Part shown: one piece after another, positions 17,026-24,154 of the stretch
How the letters are laid out: each line of letters starts with the position of its first letter
Position numbering within the stretch: the stretch's first letter is position 1
Assembly: GCA_003242605.1 (NCBI GenBank)
Contig: QGUZ01000003.1
Coordinates: 1-58,433 of the forward strand
Direction of reading: 5' to 3'
From: Actinomycetota bacterium
GTDB taxonomy: Bacteria > Actinomycetota > Actinomycetes > Streptosporangiales > Streptosporangiaceae
Length of the DNA: 58,433 nucleotides
Notes under the pieces: generated by a model
What the model was told of the DNA's origin: nothing
What the model saw: only the letters and a program-made list of their open reading frames with translations
Databases searched by the model: none
Position numbers and translations under genes: made by a program

Positions 17026-17618
17026 GCGCGGCGGAGCGGGCGCCCGGACCGGGCGCGGGTGACGGGCTGCGCGCGGACGCGATCGCGGTGCTGGAGGCGT
17101 GGCGCGCGCCGTCCGCCGCGGAGGAGGAGCTGCGCGTGCGCTTCCTGCGGCACCTGCGCGCGCACGAGGACGGCATGTGGCGGGAGTGCGCGCCCGGGCA
17201 CGTCACCGCGACCACCGCGGTGCTCTCCCACGACGGCGAGCGGGTGCTGCTCACGCTGCACGGCAAGGCGGGCATGTGGCTGCCGATGGGCGGGCACTGC
17301 GAGCGCGGGGACGTCACGGTGGCGCAGGTCGCGCTGCGGGAGGCCGTGGAGGAGTCCGGCATCCCGGACCTGCGGCTGCTGCCGGGCCCGCTCGCGCTCG
17401 ACCGGCACCGGGTGTGGTGCCACCCGCCGCACAGCTACCACCTGGATCTGGAGTACGGCGCGGTCGCGCCCCCGGGCGCGGAGGCCGTGATCAGCGACGA
17501 GTCGCTCGATCTGCGCTGGTTCCCGGTGGACGACCTGCCCGAGCCGACCGACGAGGCGACCCGGCGGCTGGTCGCCCGCGCCCGCGCTTTGCACGCACGT
17601 TATGTCACGCCCCGGTAA
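17022..17618 (+). CDS. NUDIX hydrolase
   Basis: This 198-aa protein has the NUDIX box GHCERGDVTVAQVALREAVEESGI (about 90-113), with REAVEESG supplying the metal-binding glutamates. The spacing before REU is one residue longer than the textbook motif, as in many actinobacterial members of this group. The likely substrate is a nucleoside diphosphate derivative; it cannot be specified further. The GTG start at 17022 overlaps the stop of the upstream gene by four bases. Confidence 0.82.
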   Translation: MSAAERAPGPGAGDGLRADAIAVLEAWRAPSAAEEELRVRFLRHLRAHEDGMWRECAPGHVTATTAVLSHDGERVLLTLHGKAGMWLPMGGHCERGDVTVAQVALREAVEESGIPDLRLLPGPLALDRHRVWCHPPHSYHLDLEYGAVAPPGAEAVISDESLDLRWFPVDDLPEPTDEATRRLVARARALHARYVTPR

Positions 17619-17731
17619 AGTCGGTCGCCGAGGCGCCCGGGCGTGACGCCCGGGAGGGGACAGGGGAACGGATCCGGGAGTGTCCGCCGGATCCGCGCAT
17701 GCGTCGAAGCCGGCGGGAGCGGAGCCCGGGA

Positions 17732-18772
17732 GTGAAACGGGGCAGCGTGGACGTCACGGAATCGCGATCCGCGATGGGCGAGGAGCCCGCGGTCGGCGGG
17801 GAGATCGTCACCCCGCGGCGCGGGCGGCCGAAGGTCTCCGCGCGGCTCGCCTGGATCGCGATCGCGCCGTTCGCCGCGTGGGCGGTGGTCCGGCTCGGCG
17901 GGCTGGAGCGCGGCTCGTTCCTCACCCAGCTCATGACGGCGACGCCGTACGCGGTGGTCGCCTCCCTCGTGCCGCTGCTGCTCGCGGTGGCCTCACGGCG
18001 GCGGCTCGCGATCGCGGTGGCGGTGCTGGTCACCGCGACGCTCGCGGCGGTCGTGGCGCCCCGCACCTTCGCCGTGACGCAGCGTGCGGCCACCGGGCCG
18101 ACGCTACGGGTGCTCAGCACCAACCTGCTGTTCGGGCGCGCCGACGCCGACGCGGTGGTGGACCTGGTGCGGCGGCTGCGGCCCGACGTGCTGAGCGCCC
18201 AGGAGCTCTCCCCCGCCGCGGTGCTCGAGCTCGACGAGGCCGGGCTGAAGGAGCTGCTGCCCTACCGGGTGCTGCAGGACGAGTTCGGCGCCGGGGGAAG
18301 CGGCCTGTACGCGCGGTACCCGCTCACCGAGGTGACCGGGCTGTTCGAGGCGATCGGGCACAACATGCCGGCCGCGCGGCTCACCCTGCCCGGGGGCGGC
18401 ACCGTGGAGCTGGTGGCCGTGCACACCTATCCGCCGCTCGGCCCGTGGACCGCCCAGTGGCGGGACGGGCTGCGCGCGCTGCCGTCGGCGCCGTCCGCGG
18501 GGCCGTACCGGATCCTCGCCGGCGACTTCAACGCGACCCTCGACCATGCGGAGTTCCGCGCCCTGGTCGCGCGCGGGTACGTCGACGCCGGGGCGGCGAC
18601 CGGGAACGGGCTGGTCCCCACCTGGCCGGCGAACCGGCGGGTGATGCCGCCGATCATCACGATCGACCACGTGCTCGCCGACCGGCGGCTAGCGGTTACC
18701 GGCTACGCGGTGCACACGCTGCCGCGCACCGACCACCGGGCGGTGTTCACCGAGGTCCGGTTGCCGCGCTGA
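17732..18772 (+). CDS. Membrane-anchored endonuclease/exonuclease/phosphatase family protein
   Basis: This 346-aa protein has three N-terminal membrane helices (about 40-120) and an external EEP domain. Catalytic residues are visible: N in LSTNLLFGRAD, E in LSAQELSP, H in VAVHTYPP, GDFNATLDH, TIDHVLAD, and the terminal TDHRAVF. The role is probably hydrolysis of a phosphodiester at the outer membrane face. The start is uncertain: GTG 17732, GTG 17747 and ATG 17699 are all in frame, and GTG 17732 was chosen from its GGGAGCGGA-like upstream sequence. Its 3' end overlaps the convergent gene by 26 bp. A secreted relative lies at 5776. Confidence 0.82.
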   Translation: MKRGSVDVTESRSAMGEEPAVGGEIVTPRRGRPKVSARLAWIAIAPFAAWAVVRLGGLERGSFLTQLMTATPYAVVASLVPLLLAVASRRRLAIAVAVLVTATLAAVVAPRTFAVTQRAATGPTLRVLSTNLLFGRADADAVVDLVRRLRPDVLSAQELSPAAVLELDEAGLKELLPYRVLQDEFGAGGSGLYARYPLTEVTGLFEAIGHNMPAARLTLPGGGTVELVAVHTYPPLGPWTAQWRDGLRALPSAPSAGPYRILAGDFNATLDHAEFRALVARGYVDAGAATGNGLVPTWPANRRVMPPIITIDHVLADRRLAVTGYAVHTLPRTDHRAVFTEVRLPR

Positions 18773-19463
18773 GCAGGGCGCGGGTGGCCTCCCAGCCCTC
18801 CAGGCCCGGGTCGAGGCGGTGGATGTCGGCCGGGCGGCGCAGCCGGTGCCAGCCGGGCCCGGTGGCGACCATGCGGCGGCCGGGCGCGGCGGCGCGCAGG
18901 CGGCGCACGATGTCCACCCCGTCGTCCACCCCGTCGTCCGCTCCGTCGAGGTCCCCTCGATCGAGCTCCGCCGCGGCCCAGGCGGGCAGCGGCAGCCGGG
19001 CGGCGACCGCGACCGCGGTGCCGTCCTCGGCGGGGCAGATCGCGACGGGGGCGCGGCCGAGTTCGCGCAGCAGCTTGCCGACGAGCAGCGGCGGCAGGTC
19101 GGGGGCGTCGCCCGCGACCACGACGGCGTCGTCGCCGTACGGCCGCAGCGCGGCGAACGCCCGGGCGAGCACCGGGCCGCCCGCGGGCAGGCCGATCACC
19201 GGCGTGCCGGGCCAGGCGATCCGGTGGGCGAGCGCCTCGAGGCCGGTGTGCAGGATCACCGGCTGCACGAGCTCGAGGCCCGCGACGACCTCGTAGGTGT
19301 CCTCGGCGACGGCGGCGAGGAACGCGTCCGGGTCCACGCCGGGCGGCGCGGCCGCGGCCGTCTCGGGCCGGATGAGCACGCCCGCGACGCGGCGCACGGT
19401 CGCGCCCCGGGATACCGGTTCGCCGGGGGCGTCGGCCTCGGGTCCGGCTGCGGGAGCGGTCAA
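18747..19463 (-). CDS. MobA/CofC-like nucleotidyl/glycosyltransferase (DUF2064-type)
   Basis: This 238-aa protein looks like the GT-A-fold DUF2064/TIGR04282 group: HTGLEALAHRIAWPGTPVIGLPAGG (a partly worn fold), then VVVAGDAPDLPPLLVGKLLREL, the hallmark metal-binding strand, then APVAICPAEDGTAVAVAARL and a C-terminal DIHRLDP. The start is TTG 19463, supported by GGAGGA 6 nt upstream; the TTGA overlaps the stop of the YgjP-like gene, implying coupling. The substrate is unknown. Length and motifs are like other members but the N-terminal KxPxxGxxKTR loop is not evident. Confidence 0.6.
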   Translation of the reverse strand: MTAPAAGPEADAPGEPVSRGATVRRVAGVLIRPETAAAAPPGVDPDAFLAAVAEDTYEVVAGLELVQPVILHTGLEALAHRIAWPGTPVIGLPAGGPVLARAFAALRPYGDDAVVVAGDAPDLPPLLVGKLLRELGRAPVAICPAEDGTAVAVAARLPLPAWAAAELDRGDLDGADDGVDDGVDIVRRLRAAAPGRRMVATGPGWHRLRRPADIHRLDPGLEGWEATRALLSAATGPR

Positions 19464-19975
19464 TATTCCTCCGCTGCGGCGTTGGCGGCCATGGAAAATC
19501 CCTCCAGAAAACCGCGGGCCCGCTCGGCACGGGGGTAACGTTCCACGAGCTTCCAGAAGCGCGGGCCGTGACCGGGCACGAGCAGGTGCACCAGCTCGTG
19601 CATGATCACATAATCCACGACCCATGCCGGCATGCCGCGAATCCGGCTGGAAATGCGGATCGTTCCCTGATCGGGCGTGCACGATCCCCAGCGGTGCCGC
19701 TGATTTTCCACCCAGCGCACGCTGCGGGGCACCGCCTTACCGTCGAGATAGCGGGCGGAAAGCTCCTTCGCCCGCTCCATGAGATCCTCGTCGGTGGGGC
19801 GTCTTCGCTGCTCCTTGGCCGCGAGCCGGTCGAGCATGCGGCGGACCCACCGCTCCTCGTCGGTCCTGCTCAGTCCGGCGGGAAGCAGCACTATTGTCTT
19901 GTCGCCATCGCGATACGCGGATACGGTCCGTCGGCGCCGTGCGCTCCGCCGAACCTCGACTGTCTCGGGGGACAC
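19460..19975 (-). CDS. YgjP-like (M48/DUF45) metallopeptidase
   Basis: This 171-aa protein belongs to the DUF45/WLM-like group. The zinc site is YVIMHELVHLLVPGHGPRFW (about 125-144), giving HExxH plus a downstream His. It is preceded by the family signatures VEVRRSARRRRTVSAYRDGDKTIVLLP and RWVENQRHRWGSCTPDQGTIRIS. Cytosolic; in vivo substrates are unknown. The start is GTG 19975, where homology begins; the longer frame upstream lacks conservation. It is coupled to the glycosyltransferase-like gene downstream and divergent from the ThiF-like gene. Confidence 0.82.
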   Translation of the reverse strand: MSPETVEVRRSARRRRTVSAYRDGDKTIVLLPAGLSRTDEERWVRRMLDRLAAKEQRRRPTDEDLMERAKELSARYLDGKAVPRSVRWVENQRHRWGSCTPDQGTIRISSRIRGMPAWVVDYVIMHELVHLLVPGHGPRFWKLVERYPRAERARGFLEGFSMAANAAAEEY

Positions 19976-20163
19976 ATATGCACGGTAGCCCAGTCTCGCG
20001 AAATTCCACAGGGGGGCGATCACGTTTTCGCTGGTCAATCCCCATTTGCGGGACGCCGCCGCGGACGGTGCGCGCGGCGGCCCACACGCCCGCCGACGAC
20101 GGCGAACCCTGCGCATTCCCGGCGACCGCGCGCTCTCCGGCGGCATGATCACTTTGCGGAAAA

Positions 20164-20183
20164 GTGTGACGTAAATCACACTA
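20164..20183. promoter_or_regulatory. CRP/FNR-type operator
   Basis: AGTGTGA-CGTAAA-TCACACT is a perfect match to TGTGA-N6-TCACA, the consensus bound by CRP-family regulators including mycobacterial and Streptomyces Crp. It lies between divergent genes, centred about 78 bp upstream of the ThiF-like ATG and 198 bp upstream of the YgjP-like start. Confidence 0.7.
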
Positions 20184-20251
20184 GACGAGTTATCCACAGG
20201 ACGCCGCCGCCCCGCCCCGGGGGTGCGCGCGCTGTGGCAGGGTCGTCGGCC

Positions 20252-21337
20252 ATGAGGCCACGCGTGAAACCGGCGCTGCGCCGCCTCGACCGCGGCGGGC
20301 GCACCCTCCAGTTCGGCGTGCACCCGGCGCGGGCGGTGGTGCTCGACGGCGTCGAGCCCGCCGTGCGCGAGGTGATCGACGCGCTCGACGGCACCGCGAC
20401 CGTCCCCGATCTGGTCGCCCGGGCCCGGCGGCACGGGCTCGGCGAGGCGGCCGTGCACGAGCTGCTCGGCCTGCTCACCCGGTGCGGCGTGCTCGACGAC
20501 GCCGCGATCCGCCCGGACGCGCTCGGCGGCCTGCCGCTCGCCGAGCGGGACCGGCTCGCCGCCGACCTCGACGAGCTGTCCCTGGTCACCGGGGCCGTGG
20601 ACGGCGGGCTCGGCGCGATGCGGCGGCGCCGCGCCGCGCACGTGCGCGTGTACGGCGCGGGCCGGATCGGCGCCCAGGTGGTCGCGCTGCTCGCCGCGGC
20701 CGGCGTGGGGCACCTGTGCGTGGTCGACCCGGGCCCGGCCCGGCGGCGCGACCTGGTGCCCGGCGGCCTCGGCTGGGAGCACGTGGGGCGGCGGCGCGAC
20801 GAGGCCGCGGTGGAGTGCGCCCGGCGCACCGCGCCCGGCGTCAACGCCTGGCCGGGACGCGCGGCCGCGCGGGTCGGCGACGGCGCGCCGCGGCCCGATC
20901 TCGTGGTGCTCGCGCCGGTGGGTCCGCTCGACCCGGTGCTCGTCGCCGAGCTCGCCGAGCACGGGGTGCCGCACCTGCCCGTGGCGGCGCTGGAGGGGTA
21001 CGGCACGGCGGGGCCGCTCGTGCTGCCGGGGAGCACCGCCTGCCTGCGCTGCGTGGAATTGCACCGGCGCGACCGCGATCCCGGGCGGGCGATGGTGAGC
21101 GCGCGCCTCGGCGGCTACCCGGCGGGCGAGACCGGGTGCGGGACGGTTCTGGCCACGCTGATGGCCGCCTATACTGCGGGTCAAGTGCTGGCTTTCGTCG
21201 ACGGTCGCGCGAGTCAGTTGATCGGCACGTCGGTTGAAGTCTCCCCCGGCTCGCGGTGGCGGAAGCGGTCCTGGAAGCCACATGAGGAATGTGGCTGCTG
21301 TCCAATCCCGAGAGATTTACGGAGAATGGTCGCGTGA
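20252..21337 (+). CDS. ThiF/E1-like protein, TOMM leader-binding type
   Basis: This 361-aa protein has an N-terminal wHTH/RiPP-recognition-like region (about 1-110: VEPAVREVIDALDGTATVPDLVARAR...) and a C-terminal E1-like Rossmann domain starting VRVYGAGRIGAQVVALLAAAGVGHLCVVDPG. Zinc-type cysteine pairs appear as CLRC and CGCC. The catalytic aspartate motif of MoeB-type enzymes (GTDN) is replaced by APVGPLD, so adenylation is doubtful; it may be a binding scaffold. No thiazole-peptide genes are nearby. ATG 20252 is preferred; GTG 20264 is possible. It overlaps the kinase gene start (GTGA). Confidence 0.7.
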   Translation: MRPRVKPALRRLDRGGRTLQFGVHPARAVVLDGVEPAVREVIDALDGTATVPDLVARARRHGLGEAAVHELLGLLTRCGVLDDAAIRPDALGGLPLAERDRLAADLDELSLVTGAVDGGLGAMRRRRAAHVRVYGAGRIGAQVVALLAAAGVGHLCVVDPGPARRRDLVPGGLGWEHVGRRRDEAAVECARRTAPGVNAWPGRAAARVGDGAPRPDLVVLAPVGPLDPVLVAELAEHGVPHLPVAALEGYGTAGPLVLPGSTACLRCVELHRRDRDPGRAMVSARLGGYPAGETGCGTVLATLMAAYTAGQVLAFVDGRASQLIGTSVEVSPGSRWRKRSWKPHEECGCCPIPRDLRRMVA

Positions 21338-22677
21338 GTGACCTCCCCCGTCGTGCAGTCACCCGTTCGGCCAAGCTTGCGGCGCTTCCCCTGAGTTTCG
21401 CCGGGCGCACCGCCATCGGCCTCGGAAAACGCATCGGCGGCAGGTCCGCCGAGGTGGTGGCCGAGGAGATTCAGCAGCGCACCGCCGAGCAGCTGTTCAA
21501 AGTGCTCGGCGAGCTAAAGGGCGGCGCGATGAAGGTCGGCCAGGCGCTGTCCATTTTCGAGGCCGCGCTGCCCGCCGAGATCGCCGGGCCGTACCGGGCG
21601 ACGCTCACCAAATTGCAGGAGGCCGCGCCGCCGCTGCCGACGGCGACCGTGCACCGGGTGCTGTGCGAGCAGCTCGGCGACGACTGGCGCGACCTGTTCC
21701 AGGAGTTCGACGACACCCCGGCCGCGGCCGCGTCGATCGGGCAGGTGCACCGCGCGGTCTGGCGGGACGGCCGCCGGGTCGCGGTGAAGATCCAGTACCC
21801 GGGTGTGAGCCAGGCTCTCATGTCCGACCTCAACCAGCTCGCCCGGATCGGCAAGCTGTTCGGGGTGCTCATGCCCGGCCTCGACCTGAAGGCCGTGCTC
21901 GCCGAGGTGCGCGAGCGGCTCGCCGAGGAGCTCGACTACCTGCGGGAGGCCGAGGCGCAGCACGCCTTCGCCCTCGAGTACCGCGACGACCCGGACTTCT
22001 TCATCCCGGACGTGGTGGCGGCGAACGAGGCGGTCATCGTCACCGAGTGGCTCGACGGCGTGCCGCTGTCGAAGATCATCGCCGAGGGCACCAAGGAGGA
22101 GCGGGACCGCGCCGGGCTGCTGTTCGCGCGGTTCCTGTTCAGCTCGCCCGCGCGGGTGGGCATGCTCCACGCCGACCCGCACCCCGGCAACTTCCGCATC
22201 CTGCCCGACGGGCGGATGGGCGTGCTCGACTTCGGCGCGGTGAACCGCCTCCCCGGCGGCTATCCGAAGGTGTTCGGCACCCTGCTGCGCATCTTCAACC
22301 AGGGCGACATGGAGACCGTCATCCGCGGCCTGCGCCGGGAGGGTTTCATCCTGCCGCACATCACCGTCGACCCGGACGAGCTGCGCGCCTTCCTCGCGCC
22401 GTACGTCGAGCCCACCCGGGTCGAGGAGTTCACCTTCAGCCGGGAGTGGCTGCAGCGCCAGGCCGCGAGCCTCGCCGACATCCGGTCGAACGGCGTGGTG
22501 CGCAAGCTCAACCTGCCGCCGTCGTACGTGCTGATCCACCGGGTGCACGCGGCGGGCGTGGGCGTGCTGTGCCAGCTCGGCACCACGGCCCGGTTCCGCG
22601 ACGAGGTGATCCGCTGGGTGCCGGGCTTCGCCGACGACGATCCGGAGGAGGACGCCGCCCTCGCGCTGAGCGGCTGA
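21334..22677 (+). CDS. ABC1/AarF (UbiB) family atypical kinase
   Basis: This 447-aa protein has the ABC1 signatures: KxGQ as LKGGAMKVGQALSIFEAALP, AAAASIGQVHRAVWRDGRRVAVKIQYPGV with the ATP-lysine, the catalytic HADPHPGNF and the metal site VLDFGAV. UbiB family members bind or hydrolyse ATP and support isoprenoid-lipid metabolism; the actinobacterial role (Rv3197-like, next to whiB7) is unsettled. The start is GTG 21334, four bases before the stop of the ThiF-like gene, with GGAGA upstream. A strong terminator follows at 22708. Confidence 0.9.
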   Translation: MSDLPRRAVTRSAKLAALPLSFAGRTAIGLGKRIGGRSAEVVAEEIQQRTAEQLFKVLGELKGGAMKVGQALSIFEAALPAEIAGPYRATLTKLQEAAPPLPTATVHRVLCEQLGDDWRDLFQEFDDTPAAAASIGQVHRAVWRDGRRVAVKIQYPGVSQALMSDLNQLARIGKLFGVLMPGLDLKAVLAEVRERLAEELDYLREAEAQHAFALEYRDDPDFFIPDVVAANEAVIVTEWLDGVPLSKIIAEGTKEERDRAGLLFARFLFSSPARVGMLHADPHPGNFRILPDGRMGVLDFGAVNRLPGGYPKVFGTLLRIFNQGDMETVIRGLRREGFILPHITVDPDELRAFLAPYVEPTRVEEFTFSREWLQRQAASLADIRSNGVVRKLNLPPSYVLIHRVHAAGVGVLCQLGTTARFRDEVIRWVPGFADDDPEEDAALALSG

Positions 22678-22707
22678 CCGGGCGGCCGCGGCGGACCGGC
22701 GCAGCGA

Positions 22708-22736
22708 AAGGGGCGGGCCCGCCGGGCCCGCCCCTT
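22708..22736 (+). terminator. Terminator after the ABC1 kinase gene
   Basis: A perfect 13-bp stem (22708-22720 with 22724-22736) closes a 3-nt loop and is followed by CCTCTCTC. It lies 30 bp beyond the kinase stop. Confidence 0.8.
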
Positions 22737-22882
22737 CCTCTCTCGCGATCGGACACTTCCTGCGTTCGGACACTGTCAGGCGTGCACACCGCACGCCGGG
22801 CGGGCCGCGGGAGCCCGCCCCGCGCGGGCGGCGCACGTCACCGGCCCGGCGATCGGCCCCGTGGCGGCTCGCCGTGCCGGCC

Positions 22883-22920
22883 CGGCCCGCCCGCTCCCCG
22901 GCCGGGGAGCGGGCGGGCCG
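22883..22920 (-). terminator. Terminator of the whiB7 transcript
   Basis: A perfect 17-bp GC stem (22883-22899 with 22904-22920) around GGCC, starting 4 bp after the stop of the small leftward gene. With the terminator at 22708 it insulates two convergent units. Confidence 0.75.
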
Positions 22921-22924
22921 CCGG

Positions 22925-23116
22925 CTAGAGCCTGCTCTCGGCCTGGCGGAGGCGCTCGGCCGCCCGCTCCGCCCGCCGGCGCGCCCGGCGCAGCCGACTG
23001 AGGAGGTTGGCGACGCGCAGCTCCTCCGCCTCACGGCGGAGGCTATGTAGTCGCTCGCGCACCAGGTCTTCGTTGACGAATAGCAAAGCCGTGCTCCTAA
23101 GGGGAATCGATGCCAT
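22925..23116 (-). CDS. Small coiled-coil protein downstream of whiB7
   Basis: This 63-aa protein is almost wholly helical: after ALLFVNEDLVRERLHSLRREAEELRV comes an Arg/Ala heptad-like tail LLSRLRRARRRAERAAERLRQAESRL. The ATG has AAAGGA about 12 nt upstream and the gene ends right before a strong terminator, which supports a real gene. Small Arg-rich helical proteins starting with a VNEDL-like motif occur elsewhere in actinobacteria. Function is unknown; it is likely co-transcribed with whiB7 (53 bp gap). Confidence 0.6.
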   Translation of the reverse strand: MASIPLRSTALLFVNEDLVRERLHSLRREAEELRVANLLSRLRRARRRAERAAERLRQAESRL

Positions 23117-23169
23117 CGGTGGTCCGTCCTTTCCGTGCGGAGGGGTGGGATCGGTCGGTGTGACGGGGA

Positions 23170-23436
23170 TCAGGCCGCGACGGGGTTCTTCCGCGGACGG
23201 CCACGCGGCCGCTTCCGGGGAACGATCGCACCGCGGATGATCAGCTCACCGCCCCAGACGCCCCACGGCTCCGCGCGCTCCAGCGCCCGGTCGAGGCAGG
23301 CCTGCCGAATCGGGCAGCCGCCGCAGAGCGCCTTCGCGAACTCCACGTCCTCAGGGGACTCGGCGAACCACAGGTCGGGGTCGTTCCGGCAGGGAATCTC
23401 GACCCCGTCGATCAGGTCCGTGATCGATGCCGCCAT
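23170..23436 (-). CDS. whiB7: WhiB7-type iron-sulfur transcription factor
   Basis: This 88-aa protein has the four cysteines that hold the [4Fe-4S] cluster (Cys16, 38, 41, 47), the GVWGGE turn (59-64) and the C-terminal AT-hook RGRPRK (78-83). The AT-hook with this compact length is the mark of WhiB7 rather than other WhiB proteins. WhiB7 binds sigma-A region 4 and turns on intrinsic antibiotic-resistance genes. ATG 23436 has an AGGTGA site; a GTG three codons upstream lacks one. The long leader carries an attenuator and leader ORF. The position next to the ABC1 kinase and uvrD2 matches mycobacterial whiB7. Confidence 0.93.
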   Translation of the reverse strand: MAASITDLIDGVEIPCRNDPDLWFAESPEDVEFAKALCGGCPIRQACLDRALERAEPWGVWGGELIIRGAIVPRKRPRGRPRKNPVAA

Positions 23437-23526
23437 CTGCGTCACCTCACAGAGTCGGTCGTGAAAGGCTGGTTGATCTTGATTGGGCCATTGAATGGGT
23501 CAGGGAATCTGCCGCCGACAACAACA

Positions 23527-23558
23527 AGGCCGCGAATCCTTGTGCGGATCCGCGGCCT
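23527..23558 (-). terminator. Attenuator hairpin in the whiB7 leader
   Basis: AGGCCGCG pairs with CGCGGCCT (27-34 with 51-58 of 235xx), extended inward by ATCC/GGAT after a 1x1 mismatch, with a 6-nt loop. On the minus strand it is followed by TTGTTGTTGTC, a U-rich run. It lies about 90 bp before the whiB7 start and 18 bp after the leader-ORF stop, so it can act as a conditional terminator. Confidence 0.75.
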
Positions 23559-23576
23559 AGAGAGCCTCTGCACCGG

Positions 23577-23867
23577 TCAACAGATTGGGACCGGATCTCT
23601 CCAGGAATGCGGACCACGCACTCGTCCGGCAGGAACGAGCCGCTGCGCGCCGTGCGCGGTCATCGGTCGCGTGGCATCAAAGGCGCTCTCGCCACTAATG
23701 CCGGCGGACAGGCTCAGGGCAGCCTTGGCCGCAGCGCCATAGGCGGCGAAACCACGCAGTTTGCCCCAAGCGGCGACCGACGCTTCGGCGACGAGATCGG
23801 CAGCGCTAGCGTTCGGGCACACTGAGGCGAGCCACGGCGTGGCGCGACGGATACTGATCACTGCCAC
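23577..23867 (-). CDS. Probable whiB7 leader ORF
   Basis: The frame GTG GCA GTG ATC AGT (96 codons) begins 5 nt after a strong GAGGTGAG ribosome site, about 50 nt downstream of the predicted transcription start. It ends with TGA 18 nt before the attenuator stem. The product is Ala-rich (MAVISIRRATPWLASV...) with no known domain, and its codons are less GC3-biased than neighbouring genes. The layout suggests that ribosome stalling on it controls read-through into whiB7, as described for whiB7/wblC leaders. A two-codon ORF (ATG AGG TGA, 23874-23882) lies just upstream. Confidence 0.45.
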   Translation of the reverse strand: MAVISIRRATPWLASVCPNASAADLVAEASVAAWGKLRGFAAYGAAAKAALSLSAGISGESAFDATRPMTAHGAQRLVPAGRVRGPHSWRDPVPIC

Positions 23868-23925
23868 CGGAACTCACCTCATTTCTCTACAGATCAGGAC
23901 GGAAGGTCCGACTGACTCGACCTAG

Positions 23926-23963
23926 ACCCTAAACCGCGACCGCTCGATCGGGCAACACATTTT
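23926..23963 (-). promoter_or_regulatory. whiB7 promoter with AT-rich WhiB7 site
   Basis: On the minus strand, AAAATGTG (23956-23963) directly precedes a -35 TTGCCC (23950-23955), an 18-nt spacer and a -10 TAGGGT (23926-23931). An AT-rich block abutting the -35 is the documented requirement for WhiB7-sigma-A activation, so autoregulation is expected. Confidence 0.6.
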
Positions 23964-24034
23964 CTACCTGCGACTTTGCAGGCGCTGTCAGCCGGTGACG
24001 CCGACCGGTAACACCCGGCCGATACCGGTCGGCG

Positions 24035-24132
24035 GGCAGTGTTCGGACGGCGGTGTTCGGACGGCGGTGTTCGGACGGCACTGTTCGGACGGCGGTGTTC
24101 GGCCGACAGTGTGCGGCCGGTGGTGTGCGGCC
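24035..24132. repeat. 14-bp tandem repeat array, seven units
   Basis: Seven contiguous units with consensus GGCGGTGTTCGGAC run from 24035 to 24132. The first five differ at one or two bases and the last two are more diverged (GGTGGTGTGCGGCC). A partial eighth unit follows. The array is intergenic, between the tesB stop (24155) and the whiB7 promoter. A 14-bp period does not preserve a reading frame, so it is not protein-coding. Confidence 0.8.
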
Positions 24133-24154
24133 GGTGGTCATCAGCAGGCGGTGG

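Noticed and set aside
20191..20199. TTATCCACA as part of a replication origin.
   Set aside because: Only one box, no AT-rich unwinding region and no dnaA/dnaN nearby; a chance or local regulatory site is likelier.
24035..24132. The tandem array as a CRISPR.
   Set aside because: Units are contiguous without unique spacers and only 14 bp long, and no cas genes are present.
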